From DATHRK01 sp035465395 (lineage in GTDB: Bacteria > Gemmatimonadota > Gemmatimonadetes > Longimicrobiales > RSA9): a DNA stretch of 15,674 bases. The translations under genes were made by a program, and so were the position numbers. Position 1 is the stretch's first letter. Each line of letters opens with the position of its first letter. Of the stretch, positions 1 to 8,821 are shown piece after piece. The DNA is taken from the NCBI GenBank assembly GCA_035465395.1, contig DATHRK010000056.1:1-15674 (forward strand). Reading direction: 5' to 3'. The notes below the pieces were generated by a model that saw only the letters and a program-made list of their open reading frames with translations, did no database searches and was not told the DNA's origin.

Positions 1-28
1 CGACGTCACCCGGGGTGAAAACCTGCAT
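1..28 (-). CDS. rpoZ: 5' end of probable RNA polymerase omega subunit gene (partial)
   Basis: Only the first nine codons are inside the window, reading MQVFTPGDV, starting at the ATG at 28-26 and running off the left edge. The start follows the gmk stop codon (31-29) directly. A good Shine-Dalgarno (GGAGG, about 8 nt upstream) lies inside the 3' end of gmk, so a real translation start is well supported. The name rests on context: the order yicC-gmk-rpoZ is very widespread in bacteria, and a short N-terminus of this kind fits omega, which helps assemble RNA polymerase. Nine residues cannot prove the family. Confidence 0.5.
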
Positions 29-673
29 CTAGGACTCCTCCAGAATCTCTGCGATATCGCGGTCGATCGCGCGCAGGGCGTCTTCCAGCCCCACCTGCCG
101 GTCCACGCGGAGCATCTCCGCGTCGACGAGGGCGCTCAGGGCTGCGACGCCGGCGTCGAAGTCGTCGTTCACGACAACATAATCGAAACGAGGGGCCGAG
201 GGGAGTTCGGCCCGGGCGTTGATCAGGCGGCGGCGGCGCTCCGCCTCGGCCTCGCTCCCCCGCCCGGCCAGCCGCCTGGAGAGCTCCTCGCCGGACGGAG
301 GCAGCACGAAGACGAGGACGGCCTCGGCGAAGCGGTCCCTGATGGCGGCGGCCCCCTGGATGTCGATGTCGAGCACCACCACCCGCCCGGCGTCGACGCC
401 CGCCTGGATGGCCGCCCGCGTGGTGCCGTAGCGCTCCCCGTGGACCATCGCCCATTCGACCAACTCTCCGGCCTCGATCATCGCGTCGAAGCCGGGCCCA
501 TCCACGAAGTGGTAGTCGACGCCGTCGCGCTCGTGCGGGCGCCGCTCGCGGGTCGTGGCCGACACCGAGAACGCCAGGTCGTCGCGCGACTCCAGGAGCG
601 CGCGCGTCAGCGAGGTCTTGCCCGCTCCGCTGGGCGCCGCGACCACCAGGGGGAAGGACCGCGCGCCGGTCAT
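29..673 (-). CDS. gmk: Guanylate kinase
   Basis: Guanylate kinase phosphorylates GMP to GDP with ATP in the cytoplasm, and is needed for GTP and (p)ppGpp pools. At 214 residues it has the usual family length. The P-loop is seen at residues 12-21 (AAPSGAGKTS, with Ala in place of the more usual Gly at the start). The GMP-binding block is at about 37-56 (SATTRERRPHERDGVDYHF), followed by GERYGTT near 79-85, the LDIDIQGA strand near 101-108, and an R/N-rich lid around 135-145. The ATG at 673 has GGAG about 8 nt upstream. It overlaps the yicC stop by four bases (ATGA), indicating translational coupling, and the putative rpoZ starts right after its stop. This is a normal, intact gene. Confidence 0.96.
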   Translation of the reverse strand: MTGARSFPLVVAAPSGAGKTSLTRALLESRDDLAFSVSATTRERRPHERDGVDYHFVDGPGFDAMIEAGELVEWAMVHGERYGTTRAAIQAGVDAGRVVVLDIDIQGAAAIRDRFAEAVLVFVLPPSGEELSRRLAGRGSEAEAERRRRLINARAELPSAPRFDYVVVNDDFDAGVAALSALVDAEMLRVDRQVGLEDALRAIDRDIAEILEES

Positions 674-1554
674 TCGACGTTCTCCACCTGCTCGCGCAGG
701 CGCTCGATCTCGTTCTTCATGTCGATCACGCGGTGCGCGATGTCGGTGTCGTTGGCCTTTGACCCGATCGTGTTGACCTCGCGGTGCATCTCCTGGACGA
801 GAAAGGCCAGGCGCTTGCCGACGGGCTCGTCGGCGCCCTCGGTAACCGTCGCGCGAAAGTGCTCCAGGTGGGCGCGCAGCCGCACGGCCTCCTCGCCGAT
901 GTCCCAGCGCTCGGCCAGATAGGCGATCTCCTGCGCGAGCCGGTCCGGGTCGACGTCCACGCCGTCCACCAATTCCGCCACTCGCTCGCGCAGGCGCGCC
1001 GCCTCCTCGACCAGCCGTTCCGGCCCCCGGGCCTCGACGTGATCGAGGCCCTCCCCGATCGCGTCGGCGCGCTCCAGCAGGTCGGCGGCGAGCGCGGCGC
1101 CCTCCTGCTCGCGCATCGAGATAACGCCGGCCGCCGCGTCCCGCACGGCGCTCAGCAGCGCCTCCGCCGGCACCTCGAGTCCCTCGTCGCGCGCGACGCT
1201 GATCACTTCGCCCAGACGCGCCACGAGGCCCACGTCCACGCCGCCCTGGAGGCCCAGCTCCTGGCGCAGCGCCTCGAGCGCGTCGGCCACGGCGCGGGCG
1301 CGCGGCACGTCCACGCGCACCGACGACGTCTCGGCGTCCGGGTCGGCCTCCACGCGGACGCCGACGTTGGCGTGGCCCCGTCGCAGAGCATCGCGCAGCG
1401 CGTCGCGCACCGCCGCCTCTTGTGCCTCGAGCCCGCGCGCGAGACGCAAATTGGCGCTGAAGAAGCGGTGGTTGACGGTGCGCACCTCCACCCGCACCCG
1501 TCCGCCGGGGATGTCGGCCTCGCCGACGCCGAAACCCGTCATGCTGCGGATCAT
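670..1554 (-). CDS. yicC: YicC/YloC family endoribonuclease
   Basis: The protein has 294 residues, typical for the family. The hallmark N-terminus MIRSMTGFG is seen directly and fixes the start. The C-terminal DUF1732 block (about 245-294) contains GSKANDTDIAHRVIDMKNE and the following helix ends the protein. The middle is helical and rich in Glu, Arg and Leu, as usual for the family. E. coli YicC is reported as an endoribonuclease involved in RNA decay; the exact substrate here is unknown. The gene overlaps gmk by four bases and lies 16 bases downstream of the outer-membrane protein gene. The Shine-Dalgarno is weak, so translation may depend partly on ribosomes arriving from upstream. Confidence 0.93.
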   Translation of the reverse strand: MIRSMTGFGVGEADIPGGRVRVEVRTVNHRFFSANLRLARGLEAQEAAVRDALRDALRRGHANVGVRVEADPDAETSSVRVDVPRARAVADALEALRQELGLQGGVDVGLVARLGEVISVARDEGLEVPAEALLSAVRDAAAGVISMREQEGAALAADLLERADAIGEGLDHVEARGPERLVEEAARLRERVAELVDGVDVDPDRLAQEIAYLAERWDIGEEAVRLRAHLEHFRATVTEGADEPVGKRLAFLVQEMHREVNTIGSKANDTDIAHRVIDMKNEIERLREQVENVE

Positions 1555-1570
1555 CGGTCCGTGGGCGCCA

Positions 1571-3550
1571 TCAGTTGAAGAAGTCCCAGCGCAGGCCGGT
1601 GATCACCCGCTGCCGGAGCAGCGGCCGGCCGGGGAAGACCTCGCCGTCCTCCAGGGCGATGTTCTCCCAACGAAGGAAGATCCGCACCCGGACGACGCGC
1701 ACGTTGAGCAGGAAATCCAGGGTCTGCACCGGCGCGACCTCCACGAGATCGACGAGCGGCGGATCCACCTCGTCGACGATGGGCACGTGCGGCACCGGAA
1801 AGAGCGTGGAGCCACGCCGCGAGTGGAAGAGCCCCGCGTAGATGTGGAGGTTCTCCGACTCCAGCGGCAGGTGGTCGTAGACCAGACCGGCGCGCCACGA
1901 GCGCACCGGAACGTAGGGACCCGTCGCGCCCTCTGCCCAGTCCTCCAGCCAGCCCTCCAGCCGGAACGGCCAGCTCCCCGCCGACAGGCGCCCGTCCACC
2001 TCCCAGCCGGTGACGTCGGTCCCGGCCAGGGGCACGCCGCGCGGGTCGAATCCCAGCCCGAGCGTGATCACGGTGTCGGCCCGGGCGGTGACCCTCGCGG
2101 CCCCGAGGCGGAGCGGTCCCAGGGTAAGGCGGGCGCCGACCCGGGTCCGGCGCGGTGACGACAGGGCCACGAAGGAGGAGTCGGCGGTGTCCGCGACCGC
2201 GTACGGGATGCCGACCGTGCCGCCGCCGACCGCTCCGGTGGCTTGCAGTCCGCCGACCAGCCTCAACGCGGCGCGGGCGTCCCAGGACGTGGCCCCGTCC
2301 GGCCCGTCGCTCCAGCGGTCGTGGGACACGCCCGCGCCGACGAAGACCCGGTCGAGGAAGGTCGCGCTCCCCCGCCCGTTCAGCTCGAGCGACGGCAGCG
2401 GCCCTTCGTCTCGCCAACGCAGCTCCCCGAGGAGGTGGCCCGGCCCCCGCGCGGCCCCTATCCGGAGCCCGGCCTGATAGCCCGCGCCGACCTGCGGGCG
2501 CGTGCCCGTGTCGGCCAGGACGAAGGTGTCCGCCGGCACGAGCGCGAGCGCGAGATCCGCCTCCGGATCGGTGTCCTCGTCCCCGCCGTCCTCGGCCAGC
2601 GTGTCCACGGGCGGATCCGCGTCGAAGTGGCTGCGGCCGCCGAACACCTCGGCGACGACGCCGGGTGCCAGCGTCGCGGTCACCAGCGCCTGCACGTCCA
2701 CCCTGCGGGAGTCGCCCACCAGCGGGTGGTTCGCCGACCGCCTCAGGTCGTCCACTCGACCCTGGATGCGGACGCCCCAGCGCTCACGCGTGATGCCCCA
2801 ATGCGCGAAGGCGTTGAGAGCGACCGCGCCCTCCACGCCCCCCCGGCCGTCGGTCTCCACCCGTGTCACGCCGAGTCCCAGGGGCCCCCAGAACACCTTC
2901 GGCAAGAGCGCGACGCCGGTGAACATCTCGGTGTCGAGGTCGGCGGTGGCGGCCTCGACGCGCGTGTACGGCCGCGCGTCGTCCGCCACGCGGGTCGTCA
3001 GATAGACGCGCACCACGTCCAGGCCGCGCGAGACCCGCACCGACTCCAGTGACGCGAGCTCGATGCGTCCGAGGTCGGGCGTGCTGGCGCCCAGCGGATC
3101 CAGGCGCATGCCGTCCCAGTAGACCTCGACCGCGCCGCCCACGCCCGCCGCGGTCGTCATCGCCTCCGGCGCGCCGATGTACCCGTAGCGGATCACGTGA
3201 AGCCCGGCGACGCGGGCCAGGAGGTCGTCGAGCGTGGAGGCGGTGGAGCTGAGAAGCGCGTCTCGGTCCCAGCGGACTTCCCCCTCGACCCAGCCGGTGT
3301 CCGCGGGAGCCGGCACGGCCGGCATCGTGGCGATCCGCAGGGAGTCGGGGTCGGGCGCGGGTGGTCCATCCGGCAGGTCGTCGCCGGGCTCGATGAAGAC
3401 GGTGTCGGCGGGTTGCGCCGAGTCGGGAGGGACGGGGTCCTGCGCCGCCGCCGATCCCGCCTGGAGCAGGCACGCGAGCAGCGCGCCCGGGAGCGCCGCG
3501 CCCGCGACCCGCGCGGCTGCTACCACCCGCGAGCCCGCGTGCGCACCCAT
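1571..3550 (-). CDS. TonB-dependent-receptor-like outer-membrane protein with plug domain
   Basis: A 659-residue exported protein. Residues 1-36 form a signal peptide: a basic start, the hydrophobic stretch GAALPGALLACLL, and a signal peptidase I site after SAAA. A Pro/Asp-rich linker (about 37-75) follows. A TonB plug-like domain spans about 85-150, with the pattern STLDDLLARVAGLHV, then VEVYWDGMRL, then ELASLESVRVSRG. The rest alternates polar and hydrophobic residues with many Gly and aromatic positions, as expected for a beta-barrel, and ends in LRWDFFN, compatible with a barrel C-terminal signal. It may move a substrate across the outer membrane, but the substrate is unknown and no clear TonB box is visible. 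The chosen ATG at 3550 overlaps pepA by 31 bases. A GTG at 3526 is an alternative start and would still leave the hydrophobic part of the signal. The open frame continues upstream to about 4378, but that part is inside pepA and is not believed. Confidence 0.75.
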   Translation of the reverse strand: MGAHAGSRVVAAARVAGAALPGALLACLLQAGSAAAQDPVPPDSAQPADTVFIEPGDDLPDGPPAPDPDSLRIATMPAVPAPADTGWVEGEVRWDRDALLSSTASTLDDLLARVAGLHVIRYGYIGAPEAMTTAAGVGGAVEVYWDGMRLDPLGASTPDLGRIELASLESVRVSRGLDVVRVYLTTRVADDARPYTRVEAATADLDTEMFTGVALLPKVFWGPLGLGVTRVETDGRGGVEGAVALNAFAHWGITRERWGVRIQGRVDDLRRSANHPLVGDSRRVDVQALVTATLAPGVVAEVFGGRSHFDADPPVDTLAEDGGDEDTDPEADLALALVPADTFVLADTGTRPQVGAGYQAGLRIGAARGPGHLLGELRWRDEGPLPSLELNGRGSATFLDRVFVGAGVSHDRWSDGPDGATSWDARAALRLVGGLQATGAVGGGTVGIPYAVADTADSSFVALSSPRRTRVGARLTLGPLRLGAARVTARADTVITLGLGFDPRGVPLAGTDVTGWEVDGRLSAGSWPFRLEGWLEDWAEGATGPYVPVRSWRAGLVYDHLPLESENLHIYAGLFHSRRGSTLFPVPHVPIVDEVDPPLVDLVEVAPVQTLDFLLNVRVVRVRIFLRWENIALEDGEVFPGRPLLRQRVITGLRWDFFN

Positions 3551-5046
3551 TCCACGAGGAGCCGCGTGGGCCAGCCCGTGGCGCCCTTCCTGAGGTAGCT
3601 GGCCGGCGCCTCGCTGCGGTAGGCGGTCCCCGCGATGTCCAGGTGCGCCCAGTGCGTCCGGGGCGCGAACTCGGCGAGGAAGGCGCCCGCGGTAATGGTC
3701 CCGGCCGGGCGCCCCCCGGAGTTCTTGATGTCGGCCACGTCGCTCTCGATCTGCTTCGTGTACTCCTCCCACAGGGGGAGGGGCCAGCACCGCTGCCCGG
3801 CGCGCAGGCCGGCCGACTGGAGCTCGCCGACGAGCTCGTCGTCGTTGCCCATCACCGCTGCGGCGTGGTGCCCGAGAGCGATCACGACGGCGCCCGTGAG
3901 CGTCGCCAGGTCGACCGTCGCGATGGGGTCGAGCTGGCGCGCGTAGTCCAGCGCGTCGGCGAGGATCAAACGGCCCTCGGCGTCGGTGTTCACGATCTCG
4001 ACCGTCTTGCCTGAACGCATCGTCAGCACGTCGCCGGGCTTGAGCGCGTTCCCCGAGGGCATGTTCTCTGTGGTAGGGACCAGGCCGTACACCGTGGCCG
4101 AGACCTCGAGCTCCCCGATCGCGCGCATCGCCCCCAGCACGGCGGCCGCCCCCGACATGTCGAACTTCATCTCCTCCATGTTCGCCGAGGGCTTGATGGA
4201 GATGCCGCCCGAATCGAAGGTCACGCCCTTGCCGACGAGCACCAGCGGCCGGTCTCCTGGCTTGCCCCCGTCGTGGCGCAGGATGATGAAGCGCGGCTCC
4301 TCGCTGCTCCCGCGCGCGACCCCGAGGAGCCCCCCCATGCGCTCCTCCTCGATCCGCGCCGGCCCCAGCACCTCGCACGACAGCCCTACCTCCTCCGCCA
4401 TCGCCTCGGCGCGCTCCGCCAGACCCGTCGGCGTCCCGACGTTGCCTGGCAGCGTGGCAAGAGCGCGCGCGAAGTTCTCGCCCGCCGCGATCGCCCGGCC
4501 GACGCGCACGCCTTCATCGGTGCCCTCGCGGTCCCCGGCCGCGAGCAGGACGAGCTCCTCCAGCCGGGACCGCGGCGCGCCTTCCTCGCTGGTCGTCTTG
4601 AGCTCGCGGTAGTCCCACGCCGCCAGCAGGAAGCCCTCGGAGAGGGCGCGCGCCGCGTTCTCGGCGCCCATGTCTTCGCTGGACTCGTCCGAGCCGGCGT
4701 CGAAGGCGATCGCGCTCACGCCGAGCGACTCGGCGCGCCGCACCGCGGTACCGATGACCTTGCGGAGCGACTCCATCGTGTACGCGTCCGGCTTGCCCGC
4801 GCCGACGACCAGCACCCGCTCGGCGGCGATCTCGCCGGCGCGCGGATAGAGCAGGAGCGTCTCTCCCTCCTTGCCACGGAAATCCCCCGCCTCGAGCGCG
4901 CGGGCGATCGTGCCGCCGAGTCGGGCGTCCAGTTCCGCGGTGGATCCGTCCAGCGGCTCGCTCCGCTCCAGGAGATAGACGACGAGAAGCGGGGTCTCGA
5001 AGTCCCCCGGGGCTGCGGATACGACGCGAATGTCTACGTCTGCCAT
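3520..5046 (-). CDS. pepA: Leucyl aminopeptidase (M17 family)
   Basis: Cytosolic two-metal aminopeptidase of family M17, removing N-terminal residues from peptides; some members also bind DNA. It has 508 residues, close to E. coli PepA (503). The N-terminal alpha/beta domain covers about 1-165 and the catalytic domain about 185-500. Metal ligands are all present: Lys273 and Asp278 in VGKGVTFDSGG, Asp296 in MKFDMSGAA, Asp355 and Glu357 in the signature NTDAEGRL. The catalytic Lys285 and Arg359 are also present. The start is uncertain. The ATG at 5046 gives a family-like N-terminus (MADVDIRVV) but has no clear Shine-Dalgarno. A GTG at 5103 would overlap the icd stop (GTGA), with GGAGG upstream, and would add 19 residues unlike the family. 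It lies between icd and the outer-membrane protein gene, in the same operon. Confidence 0.95.
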   Translation of the reverse strand: MADVDIRVVSAAPGDFETPLLVVYLLERSEPLDGSTAELDARLGGTIARALEAGDFRGKEGETLLLYPRAGEIAAERVLVVGAGKPDAYTMESLRKVIGTAVRRAESLGVSAIAFDAGSDESSEDMGAENAARALSEGFLLAAWDYRELKTTSEEGAPRSRLEELVLLAAGDREGTDEGVRVGRAIAAGENFARALATLPGNVGTPTGLAERAEAMAEEVGLSCEVLGPARIEEERMGGLLGVARGSSEEPRFIILRHDGGKPGDRPLVLVGKGVTFDSGGISIKPSANMEEMKFDMSGAAAVLGAMRAIGELEVSATVYGLVPTTENMPSGNALKPGDVLTMRSGKTVEIVNTDAEGRLILADALDYARQLDPIATVDLATLTGAVVIALGHHAAAVMGNDDELVGELQSAGLRAGQRCWPLPLWEEYTKQIESDVADIKNSGGRPAGTITAGAFLAEFAPRTHWAHLDIAGTAYRSEAPASYLRKGATGWPTRLLVEWVRTRARGW

Positions 5047-5099
5047 GAATACCGTTGGCGTGGCGTGGTTGCCGGCGCCACGGCGGGCGCCGGGGGCGC

Positions 5100-6310
<1,211 letters not shown>

Positions 6311-6314
<4 letters not shown>

Positions 6315-7444
6315 GCGCGCTCGTCCAGCGGGCGTACCGTTCGGTCCATGGGGCCGACGTACTCCGCCTTGGGACGGATCAGCCGATTGTCGGCGAGCTG
6401 TTCCAGGACGTTGGCCGTCCAGCCTGCGGCCCGCGAGATGGCAAAGATGTTCGTGAACTGGTCGACGGGGATGCCGAGCGTGTAGTAGACCGCCGCGCTG
6501 TAGAAGTCGACGTTGGCGTAGATCTTCTTGCCGCGCGCGTCCATTTCCTGGCGCATCGCGTCGCGCACCGCGTCGGCGATGTCCAACCACCGGGTGTCGC
6601 CGCGCGCCTCGCCGAGCTCCTCGGCGAGCTCGTGCAGGATCGGCGCGCGCGGGTCCAGCGCCCGGTAGACGCGGTGCCCGAAGCCCATGATGCGCTCCTT
6701 GCGCTCGAGCGCGGCGCGCACGTGCTCGGCGGCCTCGTCCGCCTCACCGATCGCCTGGAGCATGCGCATCACGCCCTGGTTGGCGCCGCCGTGCAGCGGC
6801 CCCTTGAGGGTGCCGATCGCAGATACGATCGCCGAGTACATGTCCGAGAGGGTCGCGATCGTCACGCGTGCCGAAAAGGTCGACGCGTTGAGGCCGTGAT
6901 CGGCGTGCAGGATGAGCGCCACGTCCATGATGCGCGCCTCGAGCTCGCCCGGATCGCGGCCGGTGAGCATGCGCAGGAAGTCCGCGGCCAGCGGGCTGGC
7001 GGGGTCGGCGGCGAGCGGCTCCTCGCCCTTCCGCAGGCGCTCGTAAGCGGCGCTGATCGCGGCGATCTGGCCGGTGATGCGGACGGCCTTTCTCCGGTTG
7101 GCCTCCTCGGTGTCCACCTCGGCGTCGGGGTCGAAGTTGCCCGCCGCCGACAGGCCCGTGCGCAGCGCCGCCATCGGATGGATGTCGCGCGGCAGCAGGC
7201 GCAGCACGTCCAGCACGCCGTCGTCCAGCCGGCGCGCCTCTCCGAGCGCGGCCCGCATGGTATCGAGCTCGGCACGGGTGGGCAGGTCGCCGTGCCAGAG
7301 GAGGTGGCACACCTCCTCGAAGGACGTGTGCTCGGCGAGATCGCCGATCTCGTAACCGGCGTAGATGAGGCGCCCTTCTTCCCCCATCACCTTGCTCAGG
7401 GAGGTCTGCGCTGCGACCACCCCTTCCAACCCCTGACCGGACAT
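6311..7444 (-). CDS. gltA: Citrate synthase
   Basis: Condenses acetyl-CoA and oxaloacetate to citrate, the entry step of the TCA cycle. It has 377 residues, the length of the shorter bacterial citrate/2-methylcitrate synthases rather than the hexameric E. coli type (about 427). The catalytic triad is visible: His218 in GPLHGGANQG, His257 in MGFGHRVYR and Asp313 in NVDFYSA. The block LHADHGLNAST (179-189) and SRAAGWTANVLEQL near the end are also typical. The ATG at 7444 has a strong Shine-Dalgarno (GGGAGG, about 5 nt spacing); an in-frame extension to 7483 is less likely. It is the first gene of the minus-strand operon and overlaps icd by four bases. A 2-methylcitrate synthase role cannot be excluded from sequence alone, but the pairing with icd argues for the TCA cycle. 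Confidence 0.95.
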
Positions 7445-7466
7445 GCTTCCTCCCAACGAAAGCGCG

Positions 7467-7492
7467 CCGACGCGGCGCCGCAAAAGCGTCGG
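7467..7492 (-). promoter_or_regulatory. Perfect leader hairpin just upstream of gltA
   Basis: Inverted repeat CCGACGC (7467-7473) and GCGTCGG (7486-7492), a perfect 7-bp stem with a 12-nt loop. It lies in the transcribed leader of gltA, with its base about 12 nt from the Shine-Dalgarno. On the transcript it is not followed by a U-run, so it is not an ordinary terminator. A role in mRNA stability or translation is inference. Confidence 0.4.
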
Positions 7493-7523
7493 GTCGGCGG
7501 CGAATGGCTTGCTGATCGAATCG

Positions 7524-7546
7524 GGCGCCCTGTGGTCCGGGGCGCC
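7524..7546 (-). promoter_or_regulatory. Second perfect hairpin in the gltA leader
   Basis: Inverted repeat GGCGCCC (7524-7530) and GGGCGCC (7540-7546), a perfect 7-bp all-G/C stem with a 9-nt loop. It lies between the predicted transcription start (about 7573) and the downstream hairpin at 7467-7492. Such stems occur by chance in high-GC DNA, but two perfect 7-bp stems in a leader of about 130 nt are suggestive. Confidence 0.35.
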
Positions 7547-7579
7547 GGAGGCGTACGCACCTGTGCAACACGCGCAGCG

Positions 7580-7609
7580 AGTATACGCGCCCGCTCACGC
7601 GCGTGGCAA
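7580..7609 (-). promoter_or_regulatory. Sigma70-type promoter for the gltA operon
   Basis: On the minus strand TTGCCA (7609-7604) and TATACT (7585-7580) are separated by 18 bp, close to the TTGACA/TATAAT consensus. TATACT stands out in very GC-rich surroundings. A start near 7573 would give a leader of about 130 nt before gltA. This is the only convincing promoter I see for the whole minus-strand gene run. Confidence 0.6.
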
Positions 7610-7775
7610 GCCGCCGGGCCGGCCCTCGTCCGCAGCCTTTCCCGGCCGACTCAGGGTCGTTTTTTCCCGGCCTGGACACCGCGCCGCGCTCGGCCCCCGG
7701 GCGTCTTCGCGGACCCACGGGCGGGGCGTTCCGAGCACCACGCGCAGTCCCGCCGCCGTCCGGCCTGGCGAACGG

Positions 7776-8003
7776 GTGCGGATCCGGTCCATTCTCTTCG
7801 AGGGAGTGCGCGCGGCCTGCGACAGCGCCGGCGTGCGCGAAGGCGACGTTGTCCTGTGCACCGGGGCGCCACCATCGAGCATCCTGCTGAGCAGGCTCCG
7901 GGGAAACGCGAGGCCGCCGACCTACACGGCCAGTTTCGTGGCAGAGAATCGTCCGGACGCCCGCCCCCGCCCCTCCGCGCCGCGGGCTGGCGCCTCATCC
8001 TAG
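7776..8003 (+). CDS. Small FeoA-like domain protein (possible)
   Basis: A frame of about 75 codons from the GTG at 7776 to the TAG at 8001-8003. Residues read VRIRSILFEGVRAACDS, then AGVREGDVV, then ILLSRLRG and YTASFVAEN. This pattern (R-I, then G-x-x-x-GD-x-V, then two strands) resembles FeoA-type SH3-like domains. The translated PGER just before the GTG would also fit such a domain, but no canonical start lies close upstream. Third positions are rich in G/C in this frame and poorer in the psd frame up to about 7950, so this frame appears to be the coded one there. There is no clear Shine-Dalgarno. FeoA-like domains occur in iron transport and as stand-alone proteins of unknown role; no feoB is present. 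It could also be the N-terminal part of a frameshifted psd gene. Confidence 0.4.
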   Translation: MRIRSILFEGVRAACDSAGVREGDVVLCTGAPPSSILLSRLRGNARPPTYTASFVAENRPDARPRPSAPRAGASS

Positions 8004-8821
8004 GCGGCCTCGCCCGCGCACCCCTGGGGGGCCTCAGCCGCCTGACCGGCGCGGCCGCCGACGCGGCCATTCCCGGGCCCCTGCGAGTCCCGCTGTTCCG
8101 CGCCTTCGCCCGCGCGGTGGGGGCCGACTTGAGCGAGTCCGCCAGGCCACCCGCGGCGTTCGAGACGTTCGACGCCTTCTTCACCCGCCGCCTCCGGCCC
8201 GGCGTCCGGTCCTGGCCCACGGATCCGTCGGTGGCGGGCAGCCCCGTGGACGGGGTCGTCGGTCGGCACGGCGCGGTGGTCGAGGGACGCGCCCTCCAGG
8301 CCAAGGGGCGCGACTACGCGCTCGCGGCGCTGCTCGGTGACGCGACGGAGGCGGCGCACTTCGCGCACGGATCCTACCTCACGATCTATCTCGCGCCGCG
8401 CCACTACCACCGGGTGCACGCGCCCGTCGGCGGCGGCCTCGCGACGACGCGCCATCTGCCCGGCCGACGCATGCCCGTCCACGCGGCTGCGGTTGCCTTG
8501 CTCGCCGAGCTGTTCGCGGGCAACGAGCGGGTGGCGTGCCGGCTCGACGCCGACCAGGGGACGGTCGCAGTCGTGGCGGTCGGAGCAACCAACGTCGGAC
8601 GCATAGGCGTGCCCGCCGTGCCCGGCTGGGAAGCGGCGGCCCCGACGGCGATCGCGAAGGCGCACCGCCCGCCCATCGGCCTCGATCGGGGCGACGAGAT
8701 GATGGTCTTTCACCTGGGCTCGACGGTCGTCCTGCTGTTCGACGCCGCCTTCCGCCTCGACCCCGGTCTCAAGCGCGGCGCCGAGATCCGCCTCGGCGAC
8801 CCGATCGCCCGGCCGGCGTGA
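7856..8821 (+). CDS. psd: Phosphatidylserine decarboxylase (start uncertain)
   Basis: Pyruvoyl-dependent enzyme converting phosphatidylserine to phosphatidylethanolamine at the inner membrane. Key blocks are present: SESARPPAAFETFDAFFTRRLRPG, then SPVDGVVGRHG with the active-site Asp, YLAPRHYHRVHAPVGG with the catalytic His, GNERVACRLD, and LGST (codons 8714-8725), whose Ser (8720-8722) becomes the pyruvoyl group after self-cleavage. This is the longer bacterial LGST type. The start is a problem. The only canonical codon in frame near the 5' end is GTG at 7856, which gives an unusual Pro/Arg-rich leader in a stretch where the other frame looks coded. Recognisable family sequence begins at about 7990 (RLILGGLARA). 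A noncanonical start near 7997 or a one-base frameshift at about 7950-7975 are alternatives. The stop overlaps the ade start (GTGA). Confidence 0.85.
   Translation: MHRGATIEHPAEQAPGKREAADLHGQFRGRESSGRPPPPLRAAGWRLILGGLARAPLGGLSRLTGAAADAAIPGPLRVPLFRAFARAVGADLSESARPPAAFETFDAFFTRRLRPGVRSWPTDPSVAGSPVDGVVGRHGAVVEGRALQAKGRDYALAALLGDATEAAHFAHGSYLTIYLAPRHYHRVHAPVGGGLATTRHLPGRRMPVHAAAVALLAELFAGNERVACRLDADQGTVAVVAVGATNVGRIGVPAVPGWEAAAPTAIAKAHRPPIGLDRGDEMMVFHLGSTVVLLFDAAFRLDPGLKRGAEIRLGDPIARPA

Larger units (their letters stand above)
7445..7775. other. Divergent intergenic region between gltA and the psd-side genes
   Basis: About 330 bases with no supported gene. The left third is the gltA leader with two perfect hairpins and the Shine-Dalgarno, followed by the gltA promoter (7580-7609). 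The right part (about 7610-7775) must carry the plus-strand promoter, but no good -35/-10 pair is visible. The palindromic GTATAC at 7581-7586 could also serve the plus strand, but it has no decent -35. A run of six T lies at 7660-7665 after only a 4-bp stem. Confidence 0.5.

Noticed and set aside
3466..3480. Lipobox-like LLAC in the outer-membrane protein signal peptide
   Set aside because: Hydrophobic residues continue past the Cys and a better signal peptidase I site (SAAA before Q) follows, so a lipoprotein is unlikely.
3551..4378. Long in-frame extension upstream of the outer-membrane protein gene
   Set aside because: It lies inside pepA in another frame, is very rich in Arg, Gly and Ala, and would place the clear signal peptide in the middle of the protein.
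7640..7670. Possible terminator with six T at 7660-7665
   Set aside because: The stem before it is only 4 bp (CGAC/GTCG) and no plus-strand gene ends here.
6632..7855. Upstream part of the open frame leading into psd on the plus strand
   Set aside because: It is antisense to gltA and then crosses the intergenic region. Only the part from about 7990 looks like psd.
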